The notes below the pieces were generated by a model. It was not told the DNA's origin. It made no database searches and worked only from the letters and a program-made list of their open reading frames with translations. Positions 1 through 9,588 of a stretch of 64,000 nt of DNA are shown one piece after another; position 1 is the stretch's first letter, and every line of letters starts with the position of its first letter. The translations under genes were made by a program, and so were the position numbers. The stretch comes from Tiliqua scincoides (lineage: Eukaryota > Chordata > Lepidosauria > Squamata > Scincidae), in NCBI RefSeq assembly GCF_035046505.1, contig NC_089829.1, positions 35,837,448 to 35,901,447 of the forward strand, given 5' to 3'.

Positions 1-252
1 TTCATTTGCATAAATGACACATACTGACTCCAGACCATCAGCTGGTGTCAACTGATGTGACTCCATTGACTTCAACAGCGCTATGCTAATTTACACAGCT
101 GGAAATCTGAACTCAACCAAATCCACATAACTGCAATGTAGCCCTCATACCGACACTCCTGCTTTACTGTGAAGCTGGGTTCTGGAGTCAAAGCTGGTCT
201 ATATACTGTCATTTCAACCTCCTCATGGCAACTGTTCCACACACAGACTGCT
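1..252. other. Gene-free leading stretch
   Basis: I see no open frame, repeat family or structural signal here that I can name. It ends where the first CR1 fragment begins. Confidence 0.4.
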
Positions 253-705
253 CAAGAACATAAGAAAAGCCCCACTGGATCAGGCCAAAGGCCCATCTGG
301 TCCACCTTCCCGTATCTCACAGTGGCCCACCAGATGCCTCTGGGAGCACACAAGCCAAAAAGACACCTGTATCCTGTGACCTCTCCCTTGCATCTGGAAT
401 TCAGAGACAGCCCACTTCTAAAACCAGAAGGTTGCACATACCCACCATGGCTTGATGTATGGTGGACCTTTCCTCCATTAACCTGTCTAATCCCCTTTTC
501 AAGGCATCTAGGGCAGTTGCCATCTCTGCATCCTGTGGCAAGGAGTTCCACAGATTAATTACATGCTGGGTAAAGAAATATTTTCTTTTAACACTTAAGT
601 GGATGTCTCCTGGTGTTGTACAAGAGGATTAAGAACATCCCTCTGTTCACCCCAAGCATAATTTTCTGCACCTCAATCATGTCCCGCCTCAGGCACCTTT
701 CTTAT
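253..705 (-). mobile_element. CR1 LINE fragment, old, 5'-truncated
   Basis: The plus strand starts with the reverse complement of the CR1 3' end (AAGAACATAAG, then the GATCAGGCC block) and runs through the 3' UTR into the last part of ORF2, which carries the block matching ATATTTTCTTTT at 577-590. It diverges clearly from the other CR1 copies in this window (for example at 9400, 30412 and 33107), so it is one of the older insertions. The frames over it are shadows, not genes. The 5' limit is a judgement, because similarity fades around 700-735. Confidence 0.8.
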
Positions 706-1691
706 GTGGCCCTCCATAATCTTATGCCAAACATTCGTGATGGCAGTTGGTGGCAGGGGTGGGGTGAATCACCATACTTTCTGGGTAACCCACCTTCTGG
801 AATACTTAACACAAGTATGCTATTTTAGCAGCATTTTCATGTGGCAATTGCAATATGCAACCCAATATCAAGTCTAGGGTGAACATACATAAAGCTTTGG
901 GCTACGGCCCATTGTATTGATTTATTTATGGAATTTATATCTTGCTTTTTCTTGCCACAAGCAGCTTCTAGGAAGCGTACAAGAATAGCAAAAGCAACGA
1001 AATACAGCAAAAAAAATTACATTAAACTGCAGGAAAGCCACTGAATAAAAAACAGCAGGTTGCTTACTTAAGGCCACCTAAACAGTTCAAGGAAGATTTC
1101 AGTCAAGGAACACTACCCTGAGGGCTTCTTAGAGTTGGAAAAGTGGCATGTAACTGCCCTAGATAAATAAATAGCAGCACAGTTTTGTCCATGACTACTC
1201 ACAAGTAAGTCCCATTGGTAGCAGGGCCAACTCCAGCCCTCCTCGCATCTGAGGTGGTGTGCCAAATGCTGTCCCCCTCACCTGGTGATGTGCCAATCTC
1301 TGCTCCTTCAGTACTCTAACCTACTGCTCTCCTCTACTCCATATTTCTAATTTGCCCACCTCTTCATTTTCCAATCCTGGGGATAGGAGGATGTTCAGTG
1401 GAGGTAAATGGTTGGACAGAAGTGGGTCCCTCCTGCCAGTCGGGTCTCAAAGGCAACTGCTTCAGTTAACCTTATGAAGGGCTGGCCTTAGTGTATAGAA
1501 TTGCAGCCTAAGAGTCACAGATCAGTCCGAAAAAGGGACTCCAAGGAAGATCCCAATCTCCTGGCAGGATCACCTGAGAGAAGTACTTTTTTCGGATTTT
1601 AAAAAGCAGTATTATTCCCAGCAGGGCTACCTGGTGTCTCATGACCAAGGAGGAGATGTATGACCACAAACGCATGGGAATGTGTCTACTG
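706..1691. other. Gene-free stretch with a decayed LINE/SINE tail
   Basis: Around 914-985 there is a minus-strand version of the common squamate tail (TTTATTTATGGAATTTATAT followed by a degenerate CTTG/CCGC block), which is shared by L2-type LINEs and SINEs. The rest shows nothing I can name. Confidence 0.35.
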
Positions 1692-1943
1692 CAGTAGCAT
1701 AGCTAAAGGTGGGCAAAATGGTAAGTACTGCAGGCACCGCAATGTAAGCGGCCCTTCTCACTTGCCGTGGGAACGATGAGCAGTGATGGCAATGCTCAGG
1801 CACTTGCCAAACCAAACAGCATCTCTTTCACATTGTTGGCACTGCCTGGAAAGGCTTCGACAATTAGTGGGAGGGGCTGCTTACATGGTACATTGTGGCA
1901 TATGCATCCCTTACCAATTTGCCCCCCTCTAGCTATGCTACCG
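1692..1943. mobile_element. hAT-type MITE, copy 1 of the CAGTAGCATAGCT family
   Basis: The ends are inverted: CAGTAGCATAGCT at the left and AGCTATGCTACCG at the right. Flanking octamers GTCTACTG (1684-1691) and GTCTACCA (1944-1951) agree at 6 of 8 positions, as expected for an aged hAT target duplication. The interior has no transposase frame. A second copy with a perfect TSD lies at 43927-44191, and the interiors correspond. Confidence 0.75.
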
Positions 1944-2147
1944 GTCTACCATGTGGAGCTCCACTGAGAAATTCACGAGGCTTACTGATGCACCTTCCCC
2001 CTCCCTTCAAAACCCCTCAGATGTGTTGTCCAAGCATAAGCCATCTCGTGCAACTCCACATTCCATTTCACAGGATCACTGGTGGCGACTCTTTATAGTT
2101 AAATGTTGCCAGGGATGGACCTTCACCTACTACAACCTAGACTGAGC

Positions 2148-2148
<1 letters not shown>

Positions 2149-2185
<37 letters not shown>
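2149..2185. repeat. (TG)n microsatellite
   Basis: An uninterrupted TG dinucleotide run of about 18 units. Confidence 0.97.
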
Positions 2186-2187
<2 letters not shown>

Positions 2188-3099
2188 GAGGGAGATGGCA
2201 TAGCTCCATGGGAAATCACATGCTTTATATGCCAGATGTTCCAAGTTTAATCTTTGATATGTCCCCACTAGGGGTGGGAAACCTATCCTAGTCAGTGTAT
2301 CACCATGAGTTAGATCGACCAATATTCTGACATATAGGTGCCTGCTGGTTTCCTTGCATGCTTCAATGAAGCAACAGCTGTCCAAAGGAACTTCTTCCTC
2401 CATTGAAATGAATGTGGTTGGTTGCTTTGTGGAGCCGAATCAAGGCCAGCTCAAGATCTAACGGTACTTGAGGCACAGCTCTAAATACCATTGCCCTCCT
2501 TGCTTGCGGCAAGGTATGAAGAACCACTTCTGCAACCAGCTTCCTTCTCTGCTATCTGTCCTTCCCCTTCTCTTCCTCCTCTTTCCCCTCTCCTTGGAAG
2601 TTGGGGACAGAGAAGAAGAGGAAATGTGGAGTGTGGAGGGGCAGAGCATGGGAAGAGGAAGAGAATTATGATTATGGTGGTGGGAGGGTGGCCAAGTGGG
2701 TGACAAAGTGGCTGAACACAGACCAAGGTGATAGCCCCCATCAAGGATGCTGGACTCATTCAAATGACTAATGAATAGATGAACCTGGTGGAGACAGAAG
2801 CTTGAAATGCCCATTTTTACCCCTGTACAGACAGTAAACCACTGGCTCGGGACAGGTATGTTTGACTCAAGGTGATATAGCTATTCATTACCCCAAATCC
2901 ATCTACCTCCTGCTTTCCTCTTAAAATGAACTGCAGTTGCTGCATTGTGTATCTGGTTGCCTGTTCGGCAGAGTGTGCGGAGTGTGTGTTTCTGCCCTGC
3001 CTCACTTGCATTTTATGCAAGTCATTTTGATTGAAAAGAGGTGAAATAATGAAACATCCTGGTAACTGTTGTTCTCCTGGCCTTGGGTAAATTAAATGA
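2186..3099. other. Gene-free stretch, purine/pyrimidine-skewed
   Basis: A CT-rich segment around 2540-2600 faces a GA-rich one at 2600-2670. This gives several overlapping open frames of low complexity on both strands, with no recognisable domain. I do not call a gene. Confidence 0.4.
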
Positions 3100-3540
3100 C
3101 TCATTTTAGAGGTTTATCCTGGAGAGCCAAATTAATGCATAAATAAAAAATAAATGTGTCAGTCTCTAATTACAACAAGAATTGGGTATCTTGTCACGGG
3201 GTGGTAGACCTTGTGCTAAATAAGCTGGAGTCCACGGGAGACTAGCCTGCACATTAAAAATAAAAGGGCCATGCACTGTCAGAGAGGGATAAATCCTCTG
3301 GTGGTATCTGGCATCCCCCCCTTTTTCCTTATTTTGGTTGCTGTTGCATCGTTCACTGTCTTGTCTTGTTATTGGACGGGCTTATAAATATATGAGGAAG
3401 AGGCTGAATTTTCCCTTTTATTAATAATAATAAAAATACCCTCTCTAATCATTGTTAGGAAAGAACCTACACCGTCAACATACATCAACTTCTTTCTAAT
3501 TATTCAGTTTATCAGTAATAATAATCATGAGGGGATTTTT
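3100..3540. other. Candidate conserved non-coding block
   Basis: The DNA is AT-rich and not repeat-like. It has homeodomain-type cores (TAATTA, TTAATGCATAAAT) near 3130-3175 and 3420, and no coding frame. It is free of the transposons that crowd the rest of the window. Constraint is inferred from the absence of repeats and cannot be proved from one sequence. Confidence 0.25.
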
Positions 3541-4039
3541 TTTTTTTTTTAGAGGAAAAGATCTGAGACAGCATAACACCCGGCGTGGAGTGAATCCTGG
3601 TGTAAATGACTGGAAAAGGTTGGCTGATTTGATGAAAACCCAATCAGGCTCTCTAGGGAGATATTACTTTCCTCATTATTCCACTGATTGGCCTTATTTC
3701 ATCTAAAGAATGCCGTACATTCTTTACGGTGCTGGCAAACCTTTTTAACAATATCCTAGGCAAGGAAAAAAAGGGGGGAATCTATCACCTCCTTAATCGA
3801 AACAACAAGGATATTAACAAGAGTCATCTTCTCAAATTCACTGACTTGGTCCTCGGGGAGTCATTGCAAAAAATCTGCCCTCTTTTCTCCCCCCCTCCAG
3901 CCCTAAAATGCCGCAGGAAAGCTTTTGAAAACCCAGAAGGGTAGGTATTGGTGAGATCCACCCAACTGCTTTGAGCCACTCATAAATTTCGCCAAACAGC
4001 AAAGAAACAAAGCAGCAGCCTCTGGTCACAGCTCCACCC

Positions 4040-4490
4040 TCCATGTTGGTTAAAAAAAAAAAAATCAAGATAACACTGGTTTTGTCACCTTGCAGCAAGC
4101 TCATCCTAACCGATATTGACGTAACTTTGGGAGGGGAGTTTGTTCTCCCAACGCACAATTTGTTATGCCTACATGGAGAAGCAGGGATTCTGGCAGAAAG
4201 CAAAGCAATTTCAAGTGCAATGCAAACCACACTTGTGAAATTCACTCTGCGAACAGTGTTATCAATGGCCTAAAGCTTGCAATAACTGTTAATTAAGTGT
4301 ATTTTTCATTATTCTTCAGCAGAGAGGCAAGATTTAATGATGTAAGTTAACAATGGATGGTAATTTAGAGTACTGACAATACTTTAATTATTCACACGCA
4401 GGCAGAAAAAAAAAGTTAACTTCATAACTTATTTCTTTGTAAGAACAAGTTCATTTAAAATATTTTGAGCAGTACATACAATTACCTTCC
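4040..4490. other. Candidate conserved non-coding block
   Basis: A repeat-poor stretch with TTAATTAAG near 4289-4297 and several TAAGTTAAC-like cores, and no coding frame. The two opposing open frames over 3838-4273 show no domain. The inference of constraint is weak. Confidence 0.25.
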
Positions 4491-5409
4491 ACGGCATCTT
4501 GCCACGACTGTTTCTGTAGATACAAGGAGTCAATTTGCCGCCAGAGCCTCTCCCTTGGCAGTGCTACTGAGCTCATCAACCTCTATTTGTTGTCACTTGG
4601 GTGGGGGAAAAGCATTTCCAAACTACTAGGGAGGGAGGGATGGTTTTTGTTCTTGGACAGAAGTGTGAATATAGCATTTCAGAGCTTGGTTCCATGTGCC
4701 CTCCATGAAAGATGAATTTATTACCCTCCCACCACAGTCCTAAATGCTTCCAGTATGGGCACTGAGTGCTAGTACCAGCACTGGGTGCCATAAATGTGCC
4801 GTAAAGCACCCGGTGAGTAGGGAATCCTGATGATGGGCCCACTCCAGTCAGGTGCCGGCCCAGCACAGGCAGGAGGAGGATGTGGCACCGCTGCCGGGGA
4901 TAAATGAAACTCCCAGGTGGCAGTGCAGCCTTTGAAGGGTGGTGGGAGGGCAAAACAAGGGTGGGTTGAGGGGAGGAACCAGAGCAGGAAGGGGGTGGGA
5001 CTGCGCCACCATATGCTAAACTCTATGTCAGGCTGAAAAGCCCAACACAGTCTTTCAAGTCTGTGCCAGTAAAATAGCCAGTGCAGACTTGAGAAGCCCC
5101 ATTGTGGGGCTTGAGGATTTCCCCAAGGGAAGAGGATAAGAGTGACTCCCGGCGGCTTCCTAGCATCTGCTGGATACAGTAATAACTGTTTTGGCGCTGC
5201 TGCTCCAGCGAGTACCAGGAAGCTTAGGTTTGGGCTGTGAGTCAGTAGATTTTGTAAACAAGGATGGGCAAGGGTCAATAATGTAGGTGCTACCCATCTA
5301 TCCATCTGCCCGCCCGCCCACTCACCCGCCCACCCACTCTTGTGATCACGAGTGGATAAGGATCCACTTGTGGAGAAGTGGACAGGTCTGGACAAAGATC
5401 TCTCAATCA
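4491..5409. other. Gene-free GC-richer stretch
   Basis: A 221-codon minus-strand open frame (4769-5434) lies here. Its composition is rich in Pro, Trp, Ser and Leu with no domain, which is typical of chance frames in GC-rich repeats. A C-rich microsatellite-like run (CCCGCCCGCCCA) lies at 5308-5336. The block may be an old MITE, but I cannot place its ends. Confidence 0.3.
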
Positions 5410-5710
5410 GTGACATTGCCAGCGTGGGCACCACCCAGGGTGGATGACACCCCCAGTGCCATGCGACACCCCCTTACTCACCAGAAGTGACACACATCAC
5501 CCAGAAGTGGTTTGGCAGAGATGCAATGAGAACGTCATGCCATCATGAAAGTGCTCCTGGGGGCTGCTATTTGAAGCTGGAGGGGGGGGATAGGAGAGCC
5601 CCACCACCACCAAATGTGACATGGGCCTCGACTCAGTGGGGCTTGGGCGGTGTGCCCATCAGCCCCCAGGGTATGTCACCTGGGTGGAGCACCCCCATGC
5701 CTTGCTACTG
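5410..5710. mobile_element. Non-autonomous DNA element with GGGTGG-type inverted ends
   Basis: The left part (GCACCACCCAGGGTG near 5430) and the right part (CACCTGGGTGGAGCACC near 5679) are inverted copies, and the body has no transposase frame. It belongs to the same loose group as the elements at 8841 and 14577, which begin or end with CAGTGGC/CAGTGGT and ATCACCC. The right end merges with the palindrome at 5711. Confidence 0.45.
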
Positions 5711-5858
5711 CTCACAATACATGAGAAGGTGCATCAAATGCCCACCCTTTATCTACCCTCTTTTTCAATCTAGAGGGAAGAAAGAAGAGTAGAGGCAATG
5801 GCTGAGTTGCCACCTGATAAAGGGTGGGCATTTGATGCACCTTCTCATGTATTGTGAG
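5711..5858. repeat. Perfect 43-bp inverted repeat with 62-bp loop
   Basis: Bases 5711-5753 and 5816-5858 are exact reverse complements over 43 bp, starting CTCACAATAC and ending ATTGTGAG. The 62-bp spacer is AG-rich. No protein frame explains it. Such perfection in a window of decayed repeats implies a young hairpin element or recent arm-to-arm correction. Confidence 0.95.
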
Positions 5859-7750
5859 CAGTCGCATAGCTAGCAAGGGAAGAGAAGAGGAAAGGAAGTG
5901 TGGTGATTCTTTAACCCACAACTCTCCTCCCCCCCCCCCCACCCAAAGGAGGAAGAGTAATGGAGGCAGGCAGTTTCCCCCACCACTCTGCCTCCAGAGG
6001 TGACTACCTTCAGCCGGCCTGATGACCAGATCAGCCCTGTGGTCACCTAGAAAAAGGATCTTGGATACATAATGGAAAACTCACTGATAGCACTGAGTCA
6101 GTGAGCAATGGCCAAGAGAAGGGCAAATTCAGAGAAGCTGTTGGGAAAGGAACCCTTCTCAACCCAGATACCTGACAATCCTGGTTTGTGTGTGTCTGAC
6201 GGCATCAGTTTTCAGAAGGATTGATTTATAGCGATTTATAAGTGGGTGTCTCTCTATTGTCATGTGAAGATGGCCACCATGGGGAAAAAATAATTAAAAA
6301 GGACATGTGTCATAATGTTTCTGTTAATGAGATATCACGACAAAAGCTCATACAATTGCAGTCTCCAAAGAAGACATTGTCCTTATTGCAAAGTGGTTTT
6401 AGCAGTCCATAGTAGAAAGAAAAAAAAAGTCCTACCAAGCTAGCAAACACAGTGTTGTCTGCCACTTTATCATCCTTACCATTAACCAATGTGTTATATT
6501 CAGGCACTGTGAATTCTCTGGGCACTGCCTCCTTACATACAGCCTAGTAACCAGACCTCTCCATCCTTCTTTTCTGTCTGACTGCAAGCCTGCACCAGAG
6601 GTCCTGCTAGGAAGGTTCTAATCTAAATGAATTTTGTTTTAGTTTCCAAAAACAATGCAGAGTCTGAATTAAACAGTCCACTTTTAATAAACCTCATGCC
6701 CATTTATTGAATGTGTTAATACAATGTGACTCCATGTATACAAGCACATTCTGTCCAGGACAATGAATTCAATCAGAAGGAGTGCCCCAGAGTGACTTAG
6801 ACCAATGAGTAAATTTAACCAAGGGTCTAAGTTTATCACCTGACCAGATCTGAACCATTGCTGCTAAGAAGCTTCTTTGTTGGTCCAACAGATCTCCCTG
6901 CAGTTCCTTCCATGGGTCAGGGATGGGTTATGGTACATGTGATTGTTGCACCCACAACCCTCTCATCTCAGGGGGAGCTTGATTTCTTGGGAGTGGGCAC
7001 ATGGCATATTTCAAAGGTATCAGAAGAGTCCTAAAAATTCTTGTCTGATGGTGTTTATGGATTGTGTTTACAGACCTCCACAGGCTACTAGTGTGACTCT
7101 CATGATCATGTCTAGTTCCACACGTCCAGTAGTTCCTTCACTTCAGACACTTTTGGTTGCTGGGGAGGGTCTACATGGAGGCTCACTGGGTCTGGTGCTG
7201 GGGGGGGGGAAATTGAGGGTAGCATAAAACCCAGCAGATTTGGCACTGTACCTGGGTCTCAGGAGAATCCTCCACAAGATCATTTCAGCCAGGTAGCAGG
7301 GATCAGATGAGGGGGGTTCCTGAAATTCTGCAGCCTGGAGCCCAGCCTGGTCCTGCTATCTCAGGTGTTGAGGCCACACCCACCTGTTTAAACCAGTCAC
7401 CAGGTGCTGACTCTTCCACAGGGCAACCTTGGCTTCCCTGGTGCTTCACCCTTCCCCTTTGGAATTGGCACTGAAATATTGGTATTACAGTGTGGAATCT
7501 GTGAACACAATGGCAGTACTGGTGTCTCCTCATATCTATAGATTTGGTATCCACAGTTTCAGTTATCCACAGCTCTCTGTGCCCCCTTGCACCCATTAGC
7601 TTCCATTTTTTTTATTAGCAAACAGGCAGTTACAGACCTGGCCCCAGTGGTGCCCTGGTTTACAGGTCTGCAATCCTGCCCCCTGCATCAACTCCCCCCC
7701 CCCACCTGAATACTTACCTAGCTTCACGGAGTCTCGCGTGGCATTCATGA
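5859..7750. other. Gene-free stretch
   Basis: It holds homopolymer C runs (about 5930-5941 and 7691-7700) and a G run (7201-7209). Near 7494-7590 it has a weak resemblance to the pogo-like family seen at 33050 and 46102 (GGTATCCACAG, GTTATCCACAG). No coding frame has a recognisable domain. Confidence 0.35.
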
Positions 7751-7852
7751 CTGCTCAGAAAGCCTTTTGTTGCTTTCAACGTGGTCTTAAACAGGTTTCC
7801 CAGAAGTACTGCTTAAGACCACATTGGAAGCCGCAGAAGGCTTTCTGAGCAG
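7751..7852. repeat. Inverted repeat, 40-bp arms (foldback element)
   Basis: The left arm 7751-7790 and right arm 7813-7852 pair with 5 mismatches out of 40, around a 22-bp loop. The outermost 16 bases (CTGCTCAGAAAGCCTT) pair exactly. The arm sequence resembles the interior of the hAT element at 8841 (CTCAGAAGGCTTTC near 8990), so this may be a derivative of that family. Confidence 0.85.
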
Positions 7853-8024
7853 TCCCAAACACTGCGCAGGGCTTTACTTGCTCCCAGAATGGCTCAGGGG
7901 TGGTGTTGCCCTCGCAAGCCCCACAGGTGTGGCACCTGGAACTTCCCCCACCCCTCATGCCTTCCACTGCAAACAGGCATGTTTCTTGCTTTTATAAAGG
8001 TTAGAACAGGAACAGGCTTGAATT

Positions 8025-8109
<85 letters not shown>

Positions 8110-8111
8110 AG
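8025..8111. repeat. (GAAA)n microsatellite
   Basis: About 21 uninterrupted GAAA units, preceded by a single divergent unit. A second, longer array of the same motif lies at 32928-33043. Confidence 0.97.
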
Positions 8112-8559
8112 CTTGACAGGTCTTAAAAATGTAGTAGGTTCAATTAACTAAATAAAAAGAGGCTTGTTCAGCTCACCTCCAATCAGATTCCTGAATTTTA
8201 AATTAAAACGAGTCAAAATATATCAGAGTAACTGGTGAAATTAGCCCTTTATAATTTATTTAAAGCCCTCTTCCACCAAAATAATAATAATTAAACTTGC
8301 TTGTTTGCAGAGCAGTGGGGGGTGGGAAGTGGGGGTGGGAAGTGGATGTGGGGAGGGAGGAGTGGGGGTATGCCTGTTGTTCTTGTAGAATTGTAGCTCA
8401 TGAGCCCACGAATAGACATCTCAAGGTTTCTGAACCTCTGTTTTTAAGCCACCTTTTAAGTACATTGTGGGCTGGGCAGAAATGGGTTAAAGGCATATGG
8501 CCTAATCTTATACCTGTTACCTAATCTTATACCTATACCTGCTACTTCCAAGTAGAGGA

Positions 8560-8605
8560 ATAGGAAGCTGTCTTCCACTGAGCAGGACCCTTCTAGATCA
8601 CTGTT
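8560..8605 (-). mobile_element. SINE tail fragment
   Basis: GGAAGCTGTCTTCCACTGAG matches the tail-end segment of the minus-oriented tRNA SINE family seen at 43210, 52345 and 58516. It is only about 45 bp long, so the call is tentative. Confidence 0.4.
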
Positions 8606-8699
8606 GTTGTATGCCCCAAAGGGTTCAGGAACTGGAGAAGCAAGTGGAGACATCAGTCAGTGGACTAAAGGGCTCCTAGGGTTCTTCTTCTTATTGCTA

Positions 8700-8775
8700 T
8701 TGCAAACTGTTTTGGTGATCACCCTGAATGAAAGGTGGGGTACAAGCCTATAAATAAACTTAAGTAAATAAAAAG
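8700..8775 (+). mobile_element. LINE/SINE 3' tail
   Basis: A plus-strand tail of the type ...GGTGGGGTACAAGCCTATAAATAAA followed by A-rich repeats. This 3' module is shared among squamate L2-type LINEs and their SINE partners (compare 19150-19236 and 40390-40440). Confidence 0.45.
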
Positions 8776-9112
8776 CAGACCACTGAGCTGCAGCACCATT
8801 CAGTGACTTGGGACAAAGTCCTTTCCTGGACTGCCCATGGCAGTGGTATCCCTGGTCTTAGAGCCAGGGGACCATGTGGTACCAGGCTCGAGACATCCCA
8901 TGGCATTCAGGGGCTGTCTGAACCTCCAGAGGGCCCTTTCAACAGTACTTCTGGTTTTCTGGAAGTACTGCTTATGGGCCCATCAGAGGCTCAGAAGGCT
9001 TTCCGAGCGCTGTAGGACACTGTGCAAGACTCCCAAGCACCCAAGTAAGCGAGCAGAGTGCCAGCCTTAGGAGGGTGCACTCTATGGTCATGACCCTGGG
9101 TGTGACCAGGAG

Positions 9113-9260
9113 TTCCACAGACTAATTACACACTGGGTAAAGAAATATTTTCTTTTGTCTATCCTAACTCTCCCAATTTCCACTAAAGTTGAGTGTTGGG
9201 AGAGTTAGGACAGACAAAAGAAAATATTTCTTTACCCAGCGTGTAATTAGTCTGTGGAAT
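9113..9260. repeat. 64-bp near-perfect inverted repeat within CR1
   Basis: Bases 9113-9176 pair with 9197-9260 with 2 mismatches in 64, around a 20-bp spacer. Both arms are the same piece of CR1 ORF2/3' region (core AGAAATATTTTCTTTTGTC). The duplication, rather than a simple inversion, indicates overlapping priming sites at the moment of insertion. Confidence 0.93.
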
Positions 9261-9588
9261 GCCTTGCCACAGGAAGTAGTGATGGCATCTTGCCTAGATG
9301 CCTTTAAGAGGGGATTGGACAAATTTCTGGAGGAAAAGTTCATCACAGGTCACAAGTCATGATAGGTATGTACAAGGTAGAGATAGGCTGCCTCTGATTA
9401 AGAACATAAGAACAGCCCCACTGGATCAGGCCATAGGCCCATCTAGTCCAGCTTCCTGTATCTCACAGCGGCCCACCAAATGCCCCAGGGAGCACACCAG
9501 ATAACAAGAAACCTCATCCTGGTGCCCTCCCTTGCATCTGGCATTCTGACATAACCCATTTCTAAAATCAGGAGGTTGCGCATACACA

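Noticed and set aside
4769-5434. 221-codon minus-strand frame
   Set aside because: It lies in GC-rich repeat-like DNA, contains no domain, and overlaps other frames of equal quality.
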